A DNA stretch of 29,545 nucleotides, taken from positions 234,301 through 263,845 of the forward strand of contig JBNGIQ010009483.1 in assembly GCA_049999765.1 (NCBI GenBank), given 5' to 3'. Below the pieces are notes generated by a model that worked only from the letters and a program-made list of their open reading frames with translations, did not search any database and was not told where the DNA came from. Both the position numbers and the translations under genes were made by a program. Within the stretch, counting starts at the first letter, position 1. The number at the start of each line of letters is the position of its first letter. This DNA is from Phaeoceros laevis. Taxonomy: Eukaryota; Anthocerotophyta; Anthocerotopsida; Notothyladales. Shown in pieces: positions 9,927-20,439 of the stretch.

Positions 9927-11259
9927 TTAGCAGCCAAATAGACAGTCCTCCACATCTTCCCATCCCTTGGCCCGAAACAGCACCCCTGTCTGACGGAATG
10001 TGGAAACTGACCCTGCTGACAAAGCAGCTGCAGCTTCTTTCACCTTGAGCAACCGGATTCCGTGCTTCTCTAGCAAATTTCGAAGCGCAGGTCTCTTGCC
10101 CATCACGATGCCCAGATCGGCGTCTAGCAGGGCCAGCAGATCGGTCTGAGCGTCCCCAAAGTAGACCACCATTTTCGCTTGCTGCTGTGAGTTTGCGAGT
10201 TTCCTCAGAGTCTGCTGGATAGTTTCCTTGTCTGCAGCACTGGTAACCTTGTTTTCCAAGTACCCGCTGGATTCTTCCCACTCGTCGTACTCTAGGTCGT
10301 TGCTGTGCACAAACAATCGATCCTCTGCAAATGCAAGAAATTAAATTGTCAGAGTTTGAATTTTGTCCTGAAAGCTTCAGATTGCCCATGTATGCATGTT
10401 GTCCAGCGCCAGTTTGCCCCAGTTTGTGAAGCACTTGCAATGCCAGTTGCAGTCTTACGATGCAGAGAGAAGAAGTTGCAGTCTTACGATGCAGAGAGAA
10501 GAGGCCTCCGTAGATAATGTCTCTTGACCAATTGGCGGAAATGACGTGAACCGTAGTGCCCACAGATGTTAGTCGAGACAAAAACTCTAGGCAGTTGCTT
10601 TGCATTGTGGCCCGCTTCCCAGCAGATCTGAATTCTTCCCTCGTCAAACCTCCCAAGATACCAGTTGCAATTATCTTCTGCAATTTCAAGTTCACAAGCA
10701 AGTCGCAAAGTTCAACAATCTTGACGGTTTGATCAGGAGCAAGTTCATGAAAGTTTTCACGACCATGCATTGCAATTGCACCCAATTCAGACTCCTACTC
10801 AGCGGCAAGCAAGCTTACAGCATTGATAGCTCTCTCCAGTCCTGCGAGCTGTCTGAGCATTTCGCGAAGGCTGCTGGAATCGCCAAACAATGGTTTGACA
10901 GCAGATCCAGAGCCTGTAAGTACTTCGGTGGTATTGAGGTAGGCTCTTATTGTGGACTCCGGACGAGGGTCTAGCCCCATCTTGGCGAAGCTCTTTAAAG
11001 CTACCGTTACATTAGCCACCCCACAGGTGCTGCTGGACCGTTCCCTATCGACATCTCCAACGGACTCCACAGCGCCAGCTGCAAGCTGAGATTTTAAGTC
11101 TTTCTCATACTCCTCCCACAGGCCGTCGTACACCTCCATCATTCCACCGTCCGTGATTCGGAGGGCGTTTTCCTTGGCCCACACCAACAGTTCGCAGGTG
11201 TCCTTGACTGTCAAAGTGCAGTCGTAGTCTGTGGTGAAGAGTATGTTTGCAGGTTCCAA
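9927..11259 (-). CDS. HAD-family phosphatase, TH2-like (probable thiamine monophosphate phosphatase)
   Basis: Three exons (11259-10819, 10677-10488, 10324-9927) join in frame to 342 residues. HAD motif I is D-Y-D-C-T-L-T near residue 11, motif II is V-I-S-A-N-W, and motif IV is G-D-A-Q-T-D, so the Asp nucleophile and Mg-binding acids are present. The middle block L-T-R-E-E-F-R-S-A-G-K-R resembles the phosphatase half of plant TH2, which removes phosphate from thiamine monophosphate. Plant TH2 also carries an N-terminal TENA domain, which I do not see here; the ATG lies just before motif I, so this may be a HAD-only protein or upstream exons were missed. No targeting peptide is visible. An apparent stop at 10795-10797 falls inside the 141-bp first intron and is not a defect. 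Confidence 0.7.
10452..10509 (-). repeat. 29-bp tandem duplication spanning the 5' splice site of HAD intron 2
   Basis: A 29-bp unit containing GTCTTACGATGCAGAGAGAAG (plus strand, split across copies) occurs twice, with the donor GTAAGAC at 10487-10481 and again at 10458-10452 on the minus strand. Each copy has the same exon-like flank CTCTCTGCATC. Use of the upstream donor (exon ending 10488) keeps frame with exon 3. Use of the second would add 29 bases and shift it. Confidence 0.75.
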
Positions 11260-12459
11260 GGATGGGACTTGTCCATTGTGCGATCCTGGAAAAAGCTTGC
11301 TGCCGATGTCAACATTCCTCAGGTGACTAAAGTTGGAGATCGTAGAGCAGCTTACTTGGTAAGTCCGTAATTAACGCTTGCTTGACTGATCCGCCCAAGT
11401 CCGTATTAATAATTATAGACCACTTCAAGCAACCTAAGCAAAAGTGTGCAATGGACTGTGAGATGGAAATGAGGTTGTGAAGCAGGGTCCGTGCTTATGT
11501 AGACTAGCTGCCCTTGGGATGCATCTCCTTGGCCCTCGGCCAGAAGACCTTGCCTTTGGAAGCCTTGAGCTGTGACATGCATACTTGCACTTGAGACTCC
11601 TCGACCCTCGGAGTATAATTTTGAACCACCCGGGGTAGTCTTGAAAGAAAGTAGTCTTGAACTCAGTAAATCGAACAGTCGTTTGGACATTGTGCCTATG
11701 AGAAAAACACTGTTGTTGCACATGTGAATTAGAATCACAAGCAAACCCTGCTCAGCATCATGCATTTAGAGAATTCAATACAAAACACCCCAATTTCTCC
11801 TCAGAAAACAGATGGTAAAGCTCACACAGAAGTGGCCCAAGAAGGTTACCAGCTTGAATGGCATCGAGGGCTGCCTTCCTGTAAGTGTCATCGTATGCAG
11901 GGACTTCGTGTGTCTCAGAGAAATCTACAAGTCTGGAATCAGGCAACCGCACCTTTTGACTTGTGATTCTTCGGTTGGTAGAGGACACCGGCTTGACCTT
12001 GCCTGGTTGGTAGTGTACAAACACACACACAAGTATCTCGCTTAGCTGGCACAATGCAGCACAAGAGCGGGTTTCTAGATCGATGCCTAGTTCTGCAAGC
12101 TCAACATACGGAGCAGCAACAAACAGAAAACATGGTCAGCTGCGTACTAGTCCGCAGTCCCCAGCTGGACATGTTTTCATGGGAGTACTGAATGGTCTTG
12201 ACTTTTGACTCCCATGTTTTGTTGAGGCAATAAAGTGGAAAACGAAGCTTCAGGACCTTTTGGGACTTTACTACGTGCTGGCCCTGCTGGGGAAAGAATA
12301 GGAGGAATCCTTCCCCAATGTCTGCAAACGGGTGGTGGATCCATGGTGCGGAGGACCTATGTGGGTACAAAATTGACAAAATTGCTATGAGCTGAGGCCG
12401 GTCATCCGGAGTGGACAATGGCTCACCTACCGCGCGGGCTTACAGGTCATACTTGTACC
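11260..12459. other. Intergenic region between the HAD and ASL genes, with two exon-like segments
   Basis: No complete gene is seen in this 1.2 kb. Two segments look like stray exons. Minus strand 12002-11850 is 153 bp, fully open, flanked by CCAACCAG and GTAACC, and contains D-F-S-E-T-H-E-V-P-A-Y. Plus strand 11253-11358 is open in one frame, flanked by TTTGCAG and GTAAGT, and contains W-D-L-S-I-V-R-S-W-K-K-L. Neither matches a family I know. The first could be a 5' exon of the HAD gene, which runs the same way. Confidence 0.35.
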
Positions 12460-15400
12460 TCAGACCTTCAACTGCTCGCGCCAAAATTGCAGCTGCTCGG
12501 ACACTCTTTCCTGTCCACTTGAGCCATAGGACTTGAAGTTCTTTATGGCATTGTCCACGCCCAGGAAATTGTATACCTCATCGTCGATGGCTGGGTTTAT
12601 GGCCTTAAACTCCTCCAGTGACAACTCGGGCAAGGTGCTGCGTTTGGAGACGGCTTTGGCAACTGCTTTTCCCACAATATCGTGGGACGTTCTGAATGGG
12701 ATTCCCTGTGCCAGGACAACAGGGTGCATACGTGCCATTCACGTGAGCAGCATGAACTTGAATACTATTTCAAAGACTGGGCACAAGAATGGAGCCCAAT
12801 GCACTCAGGTGATAAGCTTACCTTGTAGACAAGGTAATCAGCCATGGTGGTTGCGTCCAGGTGGCCGGCAGGAAGGGACTTAAGAATGCGGTCCCTATTG
12901 AAGCTGATGTTTTCAGCAAACTCCGTGGTCACTTCCAAGACACCTACGGTGGTTTCCACGCTGTCGAATAGGGGTTCTTTGTCCTCCTGCACACAACCAC
13001 CCTACATTCAAGGGCCTGAAGTATTGGCAATAAAACTTTCCACCTTGTCAAAAAATCTCGTTTCTGTACACCAACTTCCACCACTCACCTGAAGGTCACG
13101 GTTGTAGGCTTGAGGCAAGCCCTTGCACAACACCATCACTGTCGTCAGGTCGCCTATTACTCGGGAAGATTTGCCTCGGACAAGCTCCATGGGATCAGGG
13201 TTCTTTTTCTGAGGCATAATGCTACTCCCCGTGGAAACAGCATCACTGGGTGTGAGAAATCCAAACTCCTCGGTGGCCCACAGAACCCATTCTTCTGCCA
13301 GGCGTGACAGATGAATGCCAATGATAGCATTTGCAGCAAGTAGCTCAATTAAGAAATCTCGGTCAGATACTGCATCCACACTGCAAGATTGGGTGTCAGC
13401 CGACACGGTGATTGAACCCACAAAACCAATTCAGTCACGCAAAGGCTAGCATTGATACGTCCAGAAACACACAGTTTTCAACTTACAAACAAGTGCTTCT
13501 GCCACCATGCAGAAGTTCTGGAAAAATACCTGTTCCGAAGAGGTGCAGTGAAACCGAGCTCTGCTGCTGTCGCAAATCTGTCAATAGGGAGCCCTGTTCC
13601 AGCAAGTGCACAGGCACCAAGTGGAGAAAAGTTGAGACGAGCTCTGCAGTCTGTTAGCCTTCCTGCATCGCGGTCCAGCTAAAAATGGGCAATCAGAACA
13701 AGTCCTCAAGAGCATGGCTCGCCACACAAAATAGTTGGGGGCATTTCAATTTGGCCGCCCTGCTATAAAATATCATGCTTCACTGCTCTAGTATATGGCA
13801 AGACCATGCTTTTGAGAAATACCTGCTCCACATATGCAAGCAAGTGATGTTGGAGAAGCACTGGTTGCGCCCTTTGAAGATGAGTGTAGCCCGGAACTAC
13901 TAGCCCATCATTCTTCAGTGCAAGAACCACCAAAGATTTCTGACACATCGGAGCAAATGCAGGTGAGACAGAACCCATATGGAAAAACCCCACTGCTTTC
14001 AACATTCCTTTCAAAAAGTCTTACTTGAAGCTTCCGAATATGGTAGATGGTATTATCAATAGCATCTCGACACCATAGTCTTACATCGGTAACGACCTGA
14101 TCATTGCGGCTCCTGGCAGTGTGGAGCTTTTTTGCAGGCTCGCCAACTAGGTCAATGAGAGCTGCTTCCACATTCATGTGAACATCTTCCCTGTCAGCCC
14201 TCCAGACAAATTCACCTGCATCTATCTGCCTCTCTATTTCGTCAAGACCTTTCAGAACGGTTTCACAATCCTCCTTCGTCATAATGCCCTGAATGACAGA
14301 AGACTCAATGTCAACGGGGCTCAGCAATCATACATATCATACATACAGCAATCAATCACACATGACTGCTCAGGGACGCAAACAGGCAGGGATATCACAG
14401 TTCACCTAGACATCCCCAGCAACAAATTCAGCCCCTATTTGTCAAGTGACTTCTTCTATGTTTCTGATTTTAGGAGGGCTCAAGGCACATGCCGCAGCAG
14501 CCTTGACTGGTCTGCCAATGATCGGAGCTGCAGGCGCTGCATTTCCTCAATCAAAGGGCCTGCTTGAGACCTATTTAGCTATGATGAACCCTACACAAAT
14601 TCTTTTCTTTCCAGATGACGTTCAACAGCTCAATCATCTCAATCAACCAGAATGTGGCCGACTTAGCGTTTGTAGCTGTCACCAGGAGCATTGTCTCATC
14701 TGTAATCTGTAGGAACCAGCTTGAGCATTGCAATACAAACTCGCCAGCTCTTGCAGCATAGTGACACATAACTTTTTTGACCTTTTCCTGCAAACCTGCT
14801 ATAGCTTCATGATCAAACTCTTGTTGCAGGGCATGAATGAGGAGCACCATAAACTGAGAAGCTCTGTTTTCGTACATTAGCCTTCGTAGACGACAAAACA
14901 CATGATGGAAGCCGTTCTGAGGTATTGTGGTCATCAGCTGTGCAAAACTTGTTTCACTGGTCTCATCATGTAGTTCAAGAGATTTGACGAGGCCATCTGC
15001 TTCCTCATTCTGTTGCTCAAGCCTCATTAGCCAACAGAAGTGGTTGAAGTGTCCTTCAAGTGAGCTCTGGCATGGACAAGCTTGGGCACAAGACTGGCGT
15101 ATCTGAACGCTGCTTTGGGGTGCAATTGTCCACTAGTTACCAGCAATTCAGCCCTGTGCCGTGTCTCCCCAGCCAGTACAATGTTCCTTTCGTGAAGTAA
15201 ATCTAGTACTGCAAGAAGCAGTTCATTGCTGGCATCATTGTCTCTGGCAGTAATAGAATCATCAAAGTGATGGAGGTGCTCCATAAGGTCACATATGACC
15301 ATAGAGTTTGTTGCATATGTGCCGTCTTCACTTGCAAAGCTGGAGGGCTGATCAGTGTAAATAGCAGTTTCAAGCAGTTCCCAAAGCCCTGATGAATTTT

Positions 15401-16841
15401 TGTTGTGCATTTTCCAGTGCAGCAACAGTTTCTGTGCCAACTCCTTCGTGGGTGTCCTGTCAGAACTGAGGCACGAGCTTGTGCAGATGCTTTGCATTTC
15501 CTTCAGGAGTAAGTTGACTCTTTGTGCCAGTAGTTGAGCTGATATAAAACAAGTCGATGAGCCGTCTGCCCCAGGATCCACTGCCTCAAACTCCACCTCG
15601 TACTTAATTCTGGAGTTCCCATATCCTCGGGTCTGTGTAACCTCTGTCAAAGTAACCTTTAGGACATCAAACAAGAAAATCTCAGCCTCTTTTAGCCTCT
15701 GGGTAAGAGTGCCGCTTGCTCGCAATGTCTCAACTAATTCGATCAGCGCCAGTTACGAGTGAAGCGCAAGACATAGAGAAAATTGTATTCAAAACCTATC
15801 AAGTGGACGAGGCTTTGTTCAGGCATCAGCATTGCCAATGCCAAGTTTTCAAAACCCTTTCCCATGGCCATCGAGTGCAAGCAAGCTGTTTGATTCCAGG
15901 CCTTAATGGGAATGGAGACCGATTAATAGGAAGCCCTGGAATCATCATCCCTGCTAGTGATCCTACAGGTCAACTCACCGGAACCAAGATCAAGGATGAC
16001 AATCCAGCCAGCGGGAAATACAAATGGTGGAGCAGCAAAACCCAAGGAGGGAAGGGACGACGACTGGGACCTGACTTCCCACTGTTTTGCTGTGTCCCAC
16101 AAGAACAGGATTGCTCAGTTGTCGGACTCTGTGAAGGTGAACTACTCTAACTTGAACTTCATCTCCTTCTCAGAAACCCTACCAAGTGCAACTTAGCATG
16201 AAGATCTCATCTTACTTGATTCCTTGTATGTATGTATAATCATTTCTGAGCAAGAAAAATGTGTCGACGTGCATCTGAGGTCTTCATGAACTCTGGGCAT
16301 GCATTTGCAGGCAACTCACTCACATTCTCAGCACATGCAATAATTCACAGGAAGTTGGAATTGCATCAACTGGTTGCACCTGCTTACTTAGCATGGAGGC
16401 ATGAGCACGGCTGCCCATGAGATCATGCTTGTAGAGTTTCTTGTCGTAGGAAACCGACTGGCTGAATTTCTCCACAGCAGCCGTCACACTTTCCTCAAAG
16501 CGCCCACCCCAGAGCTTGACTTCCTTTTCCTTCCCCTCCTTCTCTGTTGGAGTTACGGCTGCCATGGTTTGAACGACACGGGCAGCCTTCAACCTCTTCT
16601 CGCTCGCGATAGTAAGCTCCAAGCTCAAAACACGTGTACTCGAAAATGCGCAGCCGAAACCTGGAAATCTTTGCAAATTTGCTGGGCAGAAGCTGCTGCC
16701 AATGGTGTCACCAGAAGTCACCCAGGCAGCGGCCACAGTAGCTGGTGAGTTGGCGCAGTGCATAACTGCGTGGATAGGACTCATGACTGCCACTTCTTCA
16801 AAGCTGCTCAATTCCACTCCAGGCAGCAGAACAGGGCTCAA
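12460..16841 (-). CDS. ASL: Argininosuccinate lyase, plastid form, seven exons
   Basis: Splits argininosuccinate into arginine and fumarate, the last step of arginine synthesis, in the chloroplast in plants. Exons 16841-16380, 14288-14025, 13939-13823, 13678-13530, 13380-13089, 12986-12822 and 12705-12460 join in frame to 564 residues. The first ~95 residues are non-conserved, poor in acid and rich in Ser/Ala, fitting a transit peptide; the mature part starts near K-L-W-G-G-R-F-E-E. Conserved blocks are [19 protein letters not shown] and the fumarase/lyase signature [11 protein letters not shown], with its catalytic Ser, so the enzyme looks active. The start could also be an internal ATG (residue 20 or 27). 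Intron 1 (2091 bp) is far longer than the others (85-149 bp) and holds another gene-like segment. Confidence 0.93.
14575..15870 (-). pseudogene. Unrecognised gene-like segment nested in ASL intron 1, frame broken
   Basis: On the same strand as ASL, three long open stretches in different frames follow each other with little gap. They are about 15870-15745 ([10 protein letters not shown]), 15764-15027 ([10 protein letters not shown], then [10 protein letters not shown]) and about 15065-14575 ([13 protein letters not shown], then L-I-H-A-L-Q-Q-E-F). Small insertions or deletions near 15750 and 15050 would join them into one mostly helical protein of roughly 420 residues, rich in Leu, Glu and His. 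I do not recognise the family; a HEAT-like or other all-helical protein is possible. No introns are apparent, which could mean a retrocopy or a captured fragment. Confidence 0.5.
15950..16198 (+). other. Plus-strand open segment in ASL intron 1, possibly an exon
   Basis: The frame starting near 15957 stays open to 16196 and has a protein-like run ([12 protein letters not shown], then [10 protein letters not shown]). Another frame across 15716-16150 is open too. I recognise neither, and no splice partner was placed. It lies between ASL exon 1 and the minus-strand nested segment and may belong to the same inserted DNA. Confidence 0.25.
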
Positions 16842-16994
16842 AACACTGCATGGTGCTAGGCTGGCATCCTATTTAGAAGTCCGCATGAGATGCCGCGAAA
16901 AACGACACCTGGAGACCCCCTAGTTCGGATTAATAAAATAGCATAGAATGAGGTTCCTTGGATAATCCCAAGGCTCGTGTGGAGCTCGGAAGCA
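16842..16994. promoter_or_regulatory. Probable bidirectional promoter between ASL and the plus-strand gene
   Basis: Only 153 bp separate the ATG of ASL (minus) from the ATG of the next gene (plus), so both genes' core promoters and 5' UTRs must overlap or lie partly inside coding sequence. An AT-rich TTAATAAAATAGC lies at 16928-16941. A GAGACCCCCTAGTT motif at 16912-16925 recurs with one change upstream of the TPR fragment near 28.9 kb. Confidence 0.5.
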
Positions 16995-18550
16995 ATGGCC
17001 CTCTCTCCGGCCTCTCCGTGTCTTGGACTCTGCCGGGATTCACTCACCTGCCCATCTCGCAACGCAGAACCTCTGTTTTGTCAAGCACGACAGGGAGGCA
17101 TCTCTTCGTCATCCTCAAAGCGGTTCCCACAGGTCCTACGACAGCAGGGGAGAAGCAGGTGTGCCCCATGGATCCGCGAAGGCGGGAGAAGAAGAGGGGA
17201 CCTGCAAGTCGTTTGCATAGGATGGGTCAGCTTCTATCTCTCCATCCTATGTAAGCTGGTTTGGCTGGCTGCAGGGAGCCGATGCGTCAATGTGAGCCAC
17301 ATATTCACCGGATCTGATGTTTCTTTGAGCTGTGGTTGGACTACAATGACAGGATCCAGAAGGCATCTTGGGTTCGCCGCAAGTAGGTCATATTGCAAGA
17401 CGACAATTCCAAAAGCGTTTGGAGCAGAACGAAGACGAGAGGGCAGAGTTTGAGAAGCAACTGCAAAAAGAGCGAGAGAGGCGCAGCGCTGCTCGAGAGG
17501 TAACCCTACCACCTATGTGCTGGTAGTTCTCTCGTTGCTTCGGAGAGCACTGCTGAGATATGGGTGCATTGTTGTGTGTTGCAGCTACCAGTCGTTTTGT
17601 AAAGGCTTGCACAGTAATGGCAAGTTCCCTTGTGGATGACAGGCTCGGACTGTCCCTACATCAGCTGCAGACTTGATAGATTTTTTTCTGGACACAGAAG
17701 CGCAAGAGATCGAGTTCGAAGTTGCCCGCTGCAGGCCCAGGTACATTGAGTTTGCAGTTTCCTCCTCTTCTACCTTTGCAGCTACTAGAACCTTACTTCA
17801 AACTCTGTGTACAGGCTAGACAATGACTTCTTCACGCACCTGAAAACCGAGATTGGCACCCTCAGATTTGCAATCAACCCTTCTGAGGTGACTCCTCACC
17901 CCTAGTAGGCATCATGCATCCACCGTGTAGTAGTCAGTGCAGGAAAGTCTGACATGTCAAGGCTGACAAGTTGCAGCAAGCAAAAGACCGACTTGTGGAG
18001 CTAGAAGCACTGGAAAAGGCGTTGAAGGAGGGTATAGGTATGTATTGCTGAGAAGCATTCAGGCAATATGTGGCCCCTGACTACTGCCAGCAGGCAGCCA
18101 TGACGGTTTCTCTTGCTGCTTCTCCAGGAGCCTATGATAAGGTGGCATCCAACTTCATCAGTGCCAAGGACCGTCTTGCCAGGATTCTCTCAGCGAAGGA
18201 CAAGAAGACCACCGTGAGCATGCACCACTACCTCTGTCTGCAGTCTCTTGCAACATTTTTTAGGTCATCCCGGTTTTCTGGCTTACCACGTGATTTTTGC
18301 TGCTCAGATCCTTGACATGGCGGGAGAGAACCAGCTTGACAGACCCCTGCTTGCGCTTCTGGACCAGAACATAGCTGCCGCGAACTCTGCCGGCCAGGTA
18401 TACAGCCATACACACAACAGGGGAAACTATGCTTTGGATGCAAAATTAACCTCGGAGCTGAACCATTCTTTTGCGCATTGTGCTCAGGAGCAAGCTGCCG
18501 GTTTCATGGAGAAGATCCGTGGGGCAGTTGTCAGGTACATGACCGTGTAA
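16995..18550 (+). CDS. Unrecognised, probably plastid-targeted helical protein, eight exons
   Basis: Start ATG 16995 opens a Ser/Arg-rich, acid-poor N-terminus typical of a transit peptide (M-A-L-S-P-A-S-P). The end of exon 1 is unsure (donor after 17118 or near 17209). Further exons are 17353-17499, 17643-17740, 17815-17887, 17977-18037, 18128-18213, 18308-18397 and 18488-18550. All have GT-AG borders and matching phases, which strongly supports a real gene. Exon 2 is a charged coiled-coil (F-E-K-Q-L-Q-K-E-R-E-R-R). The C-terminus has a helical block (D-R-P-L-L-A-L-L-D-Q-N-I, then F-M-E-K-I-R). I recall similar endings in plant chloroplast proteins of unknown role but cannot name one. Divergent from ASL with a shared promoter. 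Confidence 0.75.
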
Positions 18551-19605
18551 GCATATCTTCGTCCTTCCAAGCAGGTGTCAAGCACAGCATCGGCTATGAT
18601 GAGTTGAACAGGTTGTAGTACAAATGTGAGGAGGCGCGCATTGGTACTACCTAGTGCCACCAATGCCGTCTGAAGCCCGGCCCGTCATAAAAGCGATCTA
18701 GGGAGAACGCTTCTGTGACATGCAATAGAAACACAAGTCGCACTCAGAATTGACACATCAAGATCTTACCTCAAAACTGGCCTCAGAGTAGAAGTGCTCA
18801 CTGTAAGGGCTCCGTAAGGGCTTCCCGCGTGGCGCTGCCTGAGCTCTCCCTCGGCCCGCCGCATCTCCCGCTAGGCTGGTCCAAGCACCTGGTCTCCTTG
18901 ATACAACGTTCCAACCGCGTGGGCGGCACAGGAATATCTACGGGAAAGTGAAAGTGCGTGGGAGCCACTGGGAAGTCACATGGCGTCTCCCAAGCAGCTA
19001 CCATAAGCCGACGGCACTCCGCAGCTAGAAGACTAGTAAGGTTTTCAAGTCTGCGGTCTGGCGTGAGAGTCGTGGGACATTCCCTGGTCAAATCGTGACG
19101 CTGTTGAAACAGGAGGGCAACCACCAGCGCCAGCAGTGCCAGTAGGCACTTACAGCAGGATGTGCCTCCCCGCCGTACGTATGATGGCAGTTCTCGTAGA
19201 TTGTGCTCAAAACAGAAATTGAAAAAAATTGAAAATTTAAATCAACTACATCTCTTGAATATGCCTCAGGCTTCCTCCACATAAATGAGTAGATGATCTT
19301 GCATTAGAGTGATTAGTACTGATTACACATAGGAGGAATGTATTGAAAAGGCCAGGACAAGGAGAATTGGCAACTTGTGCATAGCAACCTTATTTGAAAT
19401 TGTAAAAGAGCAAGAGATCCATGGAATGACGTAGTGAATAATCTTATTTTCTATTACTAGACTATAACAAAAGGTGTAATAGCTTGTAACTTCTAACCTC
19501 CGGGCCATTTTGCAAGAGAACTACTTTTTCATTAAATGCTCCCAAATAATGCATAAGCAATTTAGTGAAACAACCCTTCAATAGGTATTTTTATAGCTTG
19601 TTCAT
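18551..19605. other. Intergenic stretch, no supported gene
   Basis: Holds the 3' flank of the unknown plastid gene and then AT-rich sequence. A minus-strand open frame of 108 codons (18798-19124) has no recognisable motif and no splice partners. A TTGCAAGAGAACTAC-type motif near 19510 recurs in the repeat zone at 21.84-21.98 kb. Confidence 0.5.
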
Positions 19606-19837
19606 ACAGAAAGCTGCACGCATGCTAAGAGAATTGTGAGAGAGAATTGTGAGAATATATTAGGTGGCTTCCGTGGAGGAGTTCACATAGAGGATGCACC
19701 TATGGATGGACCTCTTCGGAAACGTCATGACCCTACGTCTTGACCAGCTAATTAATTAACCCCTAAGGCTACTATGTTTAATTAGGTCTAACATAGGTTT
19801 CCTTTACTCCCACTCAAAGTTGCTAGTCGATTCCTTG

Positions 19838-20260
19838 CACGTCTAGCACTCTGGTCCTTCGTTCTAGCATGAAAACATCAATTTACAATTATGGTGTTTG
19901 TGCAGTTTCATGCCACGTCTGGCACTCTGGTCCTTCGTTCTAGCATGAAAACATCAATCTACTCAATCTACAAGTATGGTGTTTGTGCAGTTTCATGCCA
20001 TGCCACGTCCGGCACTCTGGTCCTTCGTCCTAGCATGAAAACATCAATCTACTCAATCTACAATTATGGTGTTTGTGCAGTTTTCATGCCAACATCAATC
20101 TACTCAATCTACAATTATGGTGTTTGTGCAGTTTTCATGCCAGTTAGTGTGTGGAGTTTCATGCCAGTTAGTGTGGGAGTTTCATGCCAGTTAGTGTGAG
20201 ATTAGGGAGTTTCATGCCAATTAGTGTGAGTTAGTGTGAGATTAGCTGCTTCCTGCTTCA
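19838..20260. repeat. Minisatellite with 76-90-bp and then ~25-bp units
   Basis: Units starting CACGTCTGGCACTCTGGTCC occur at 19838, 19914 and 20004, each followed by CTAGCATGAAAACATCAAT and a GGTGTTTGTGCAG segment. From about 20090 the unit shortens, ending in copies of TTTCATGCCAGTTAGTGTG. The changes in unit length suggest stepwise slippage or unequal crossing-over. Confidence 0.75.
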
Positions 20261-20413
20261 GCTTTTCTATAAGGGGCTGCTTGCATTTCAGAACCAGAGC
20301 GAAATGAACAAAGCATGACTAATGATCGCGTTTTTCTCGTTGCTGAGGAATCCAAAGAGCAGGTCTTCAAAATTTACGGGAGGACAAAACAAACTCTTCA
20401 ATTTTTGGGACCG

Positions 20414-20431
20414 GACCGAACCGGTTCGGTC
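20414..20431. repeat. 18-bp perfect palindrome
   Basis: GACCGAACCGGTTCGGTC is its own reverse complement. It stands at the junction between the AT-rich minisatellite side and the GC-rich interior of the putative LTR element. Short CCGGACCGAACC-type runs flank it. Confidence 0.7.
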
Positions 20432-20439
20432 GGTCCTCC

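Noticed and set aside
10795-10797. In-frame TAG in the HAD phosphatase
   Set aside because: It lies inside a 141-bp intron (10818-10678) with GTAAGC and TTGCAG borders. Splicing gives the exact spacing expected in TH2-type phosphatases.
16958-17254. Alternative frames overlapping exon 1 of the unknown plastid gene
   Set aside because: Two other frames are open, but only the 16995 ATG gives a transit-peptide-like N-terminus with phase-0 donors matching exon 2. This is a preference rather than proof.
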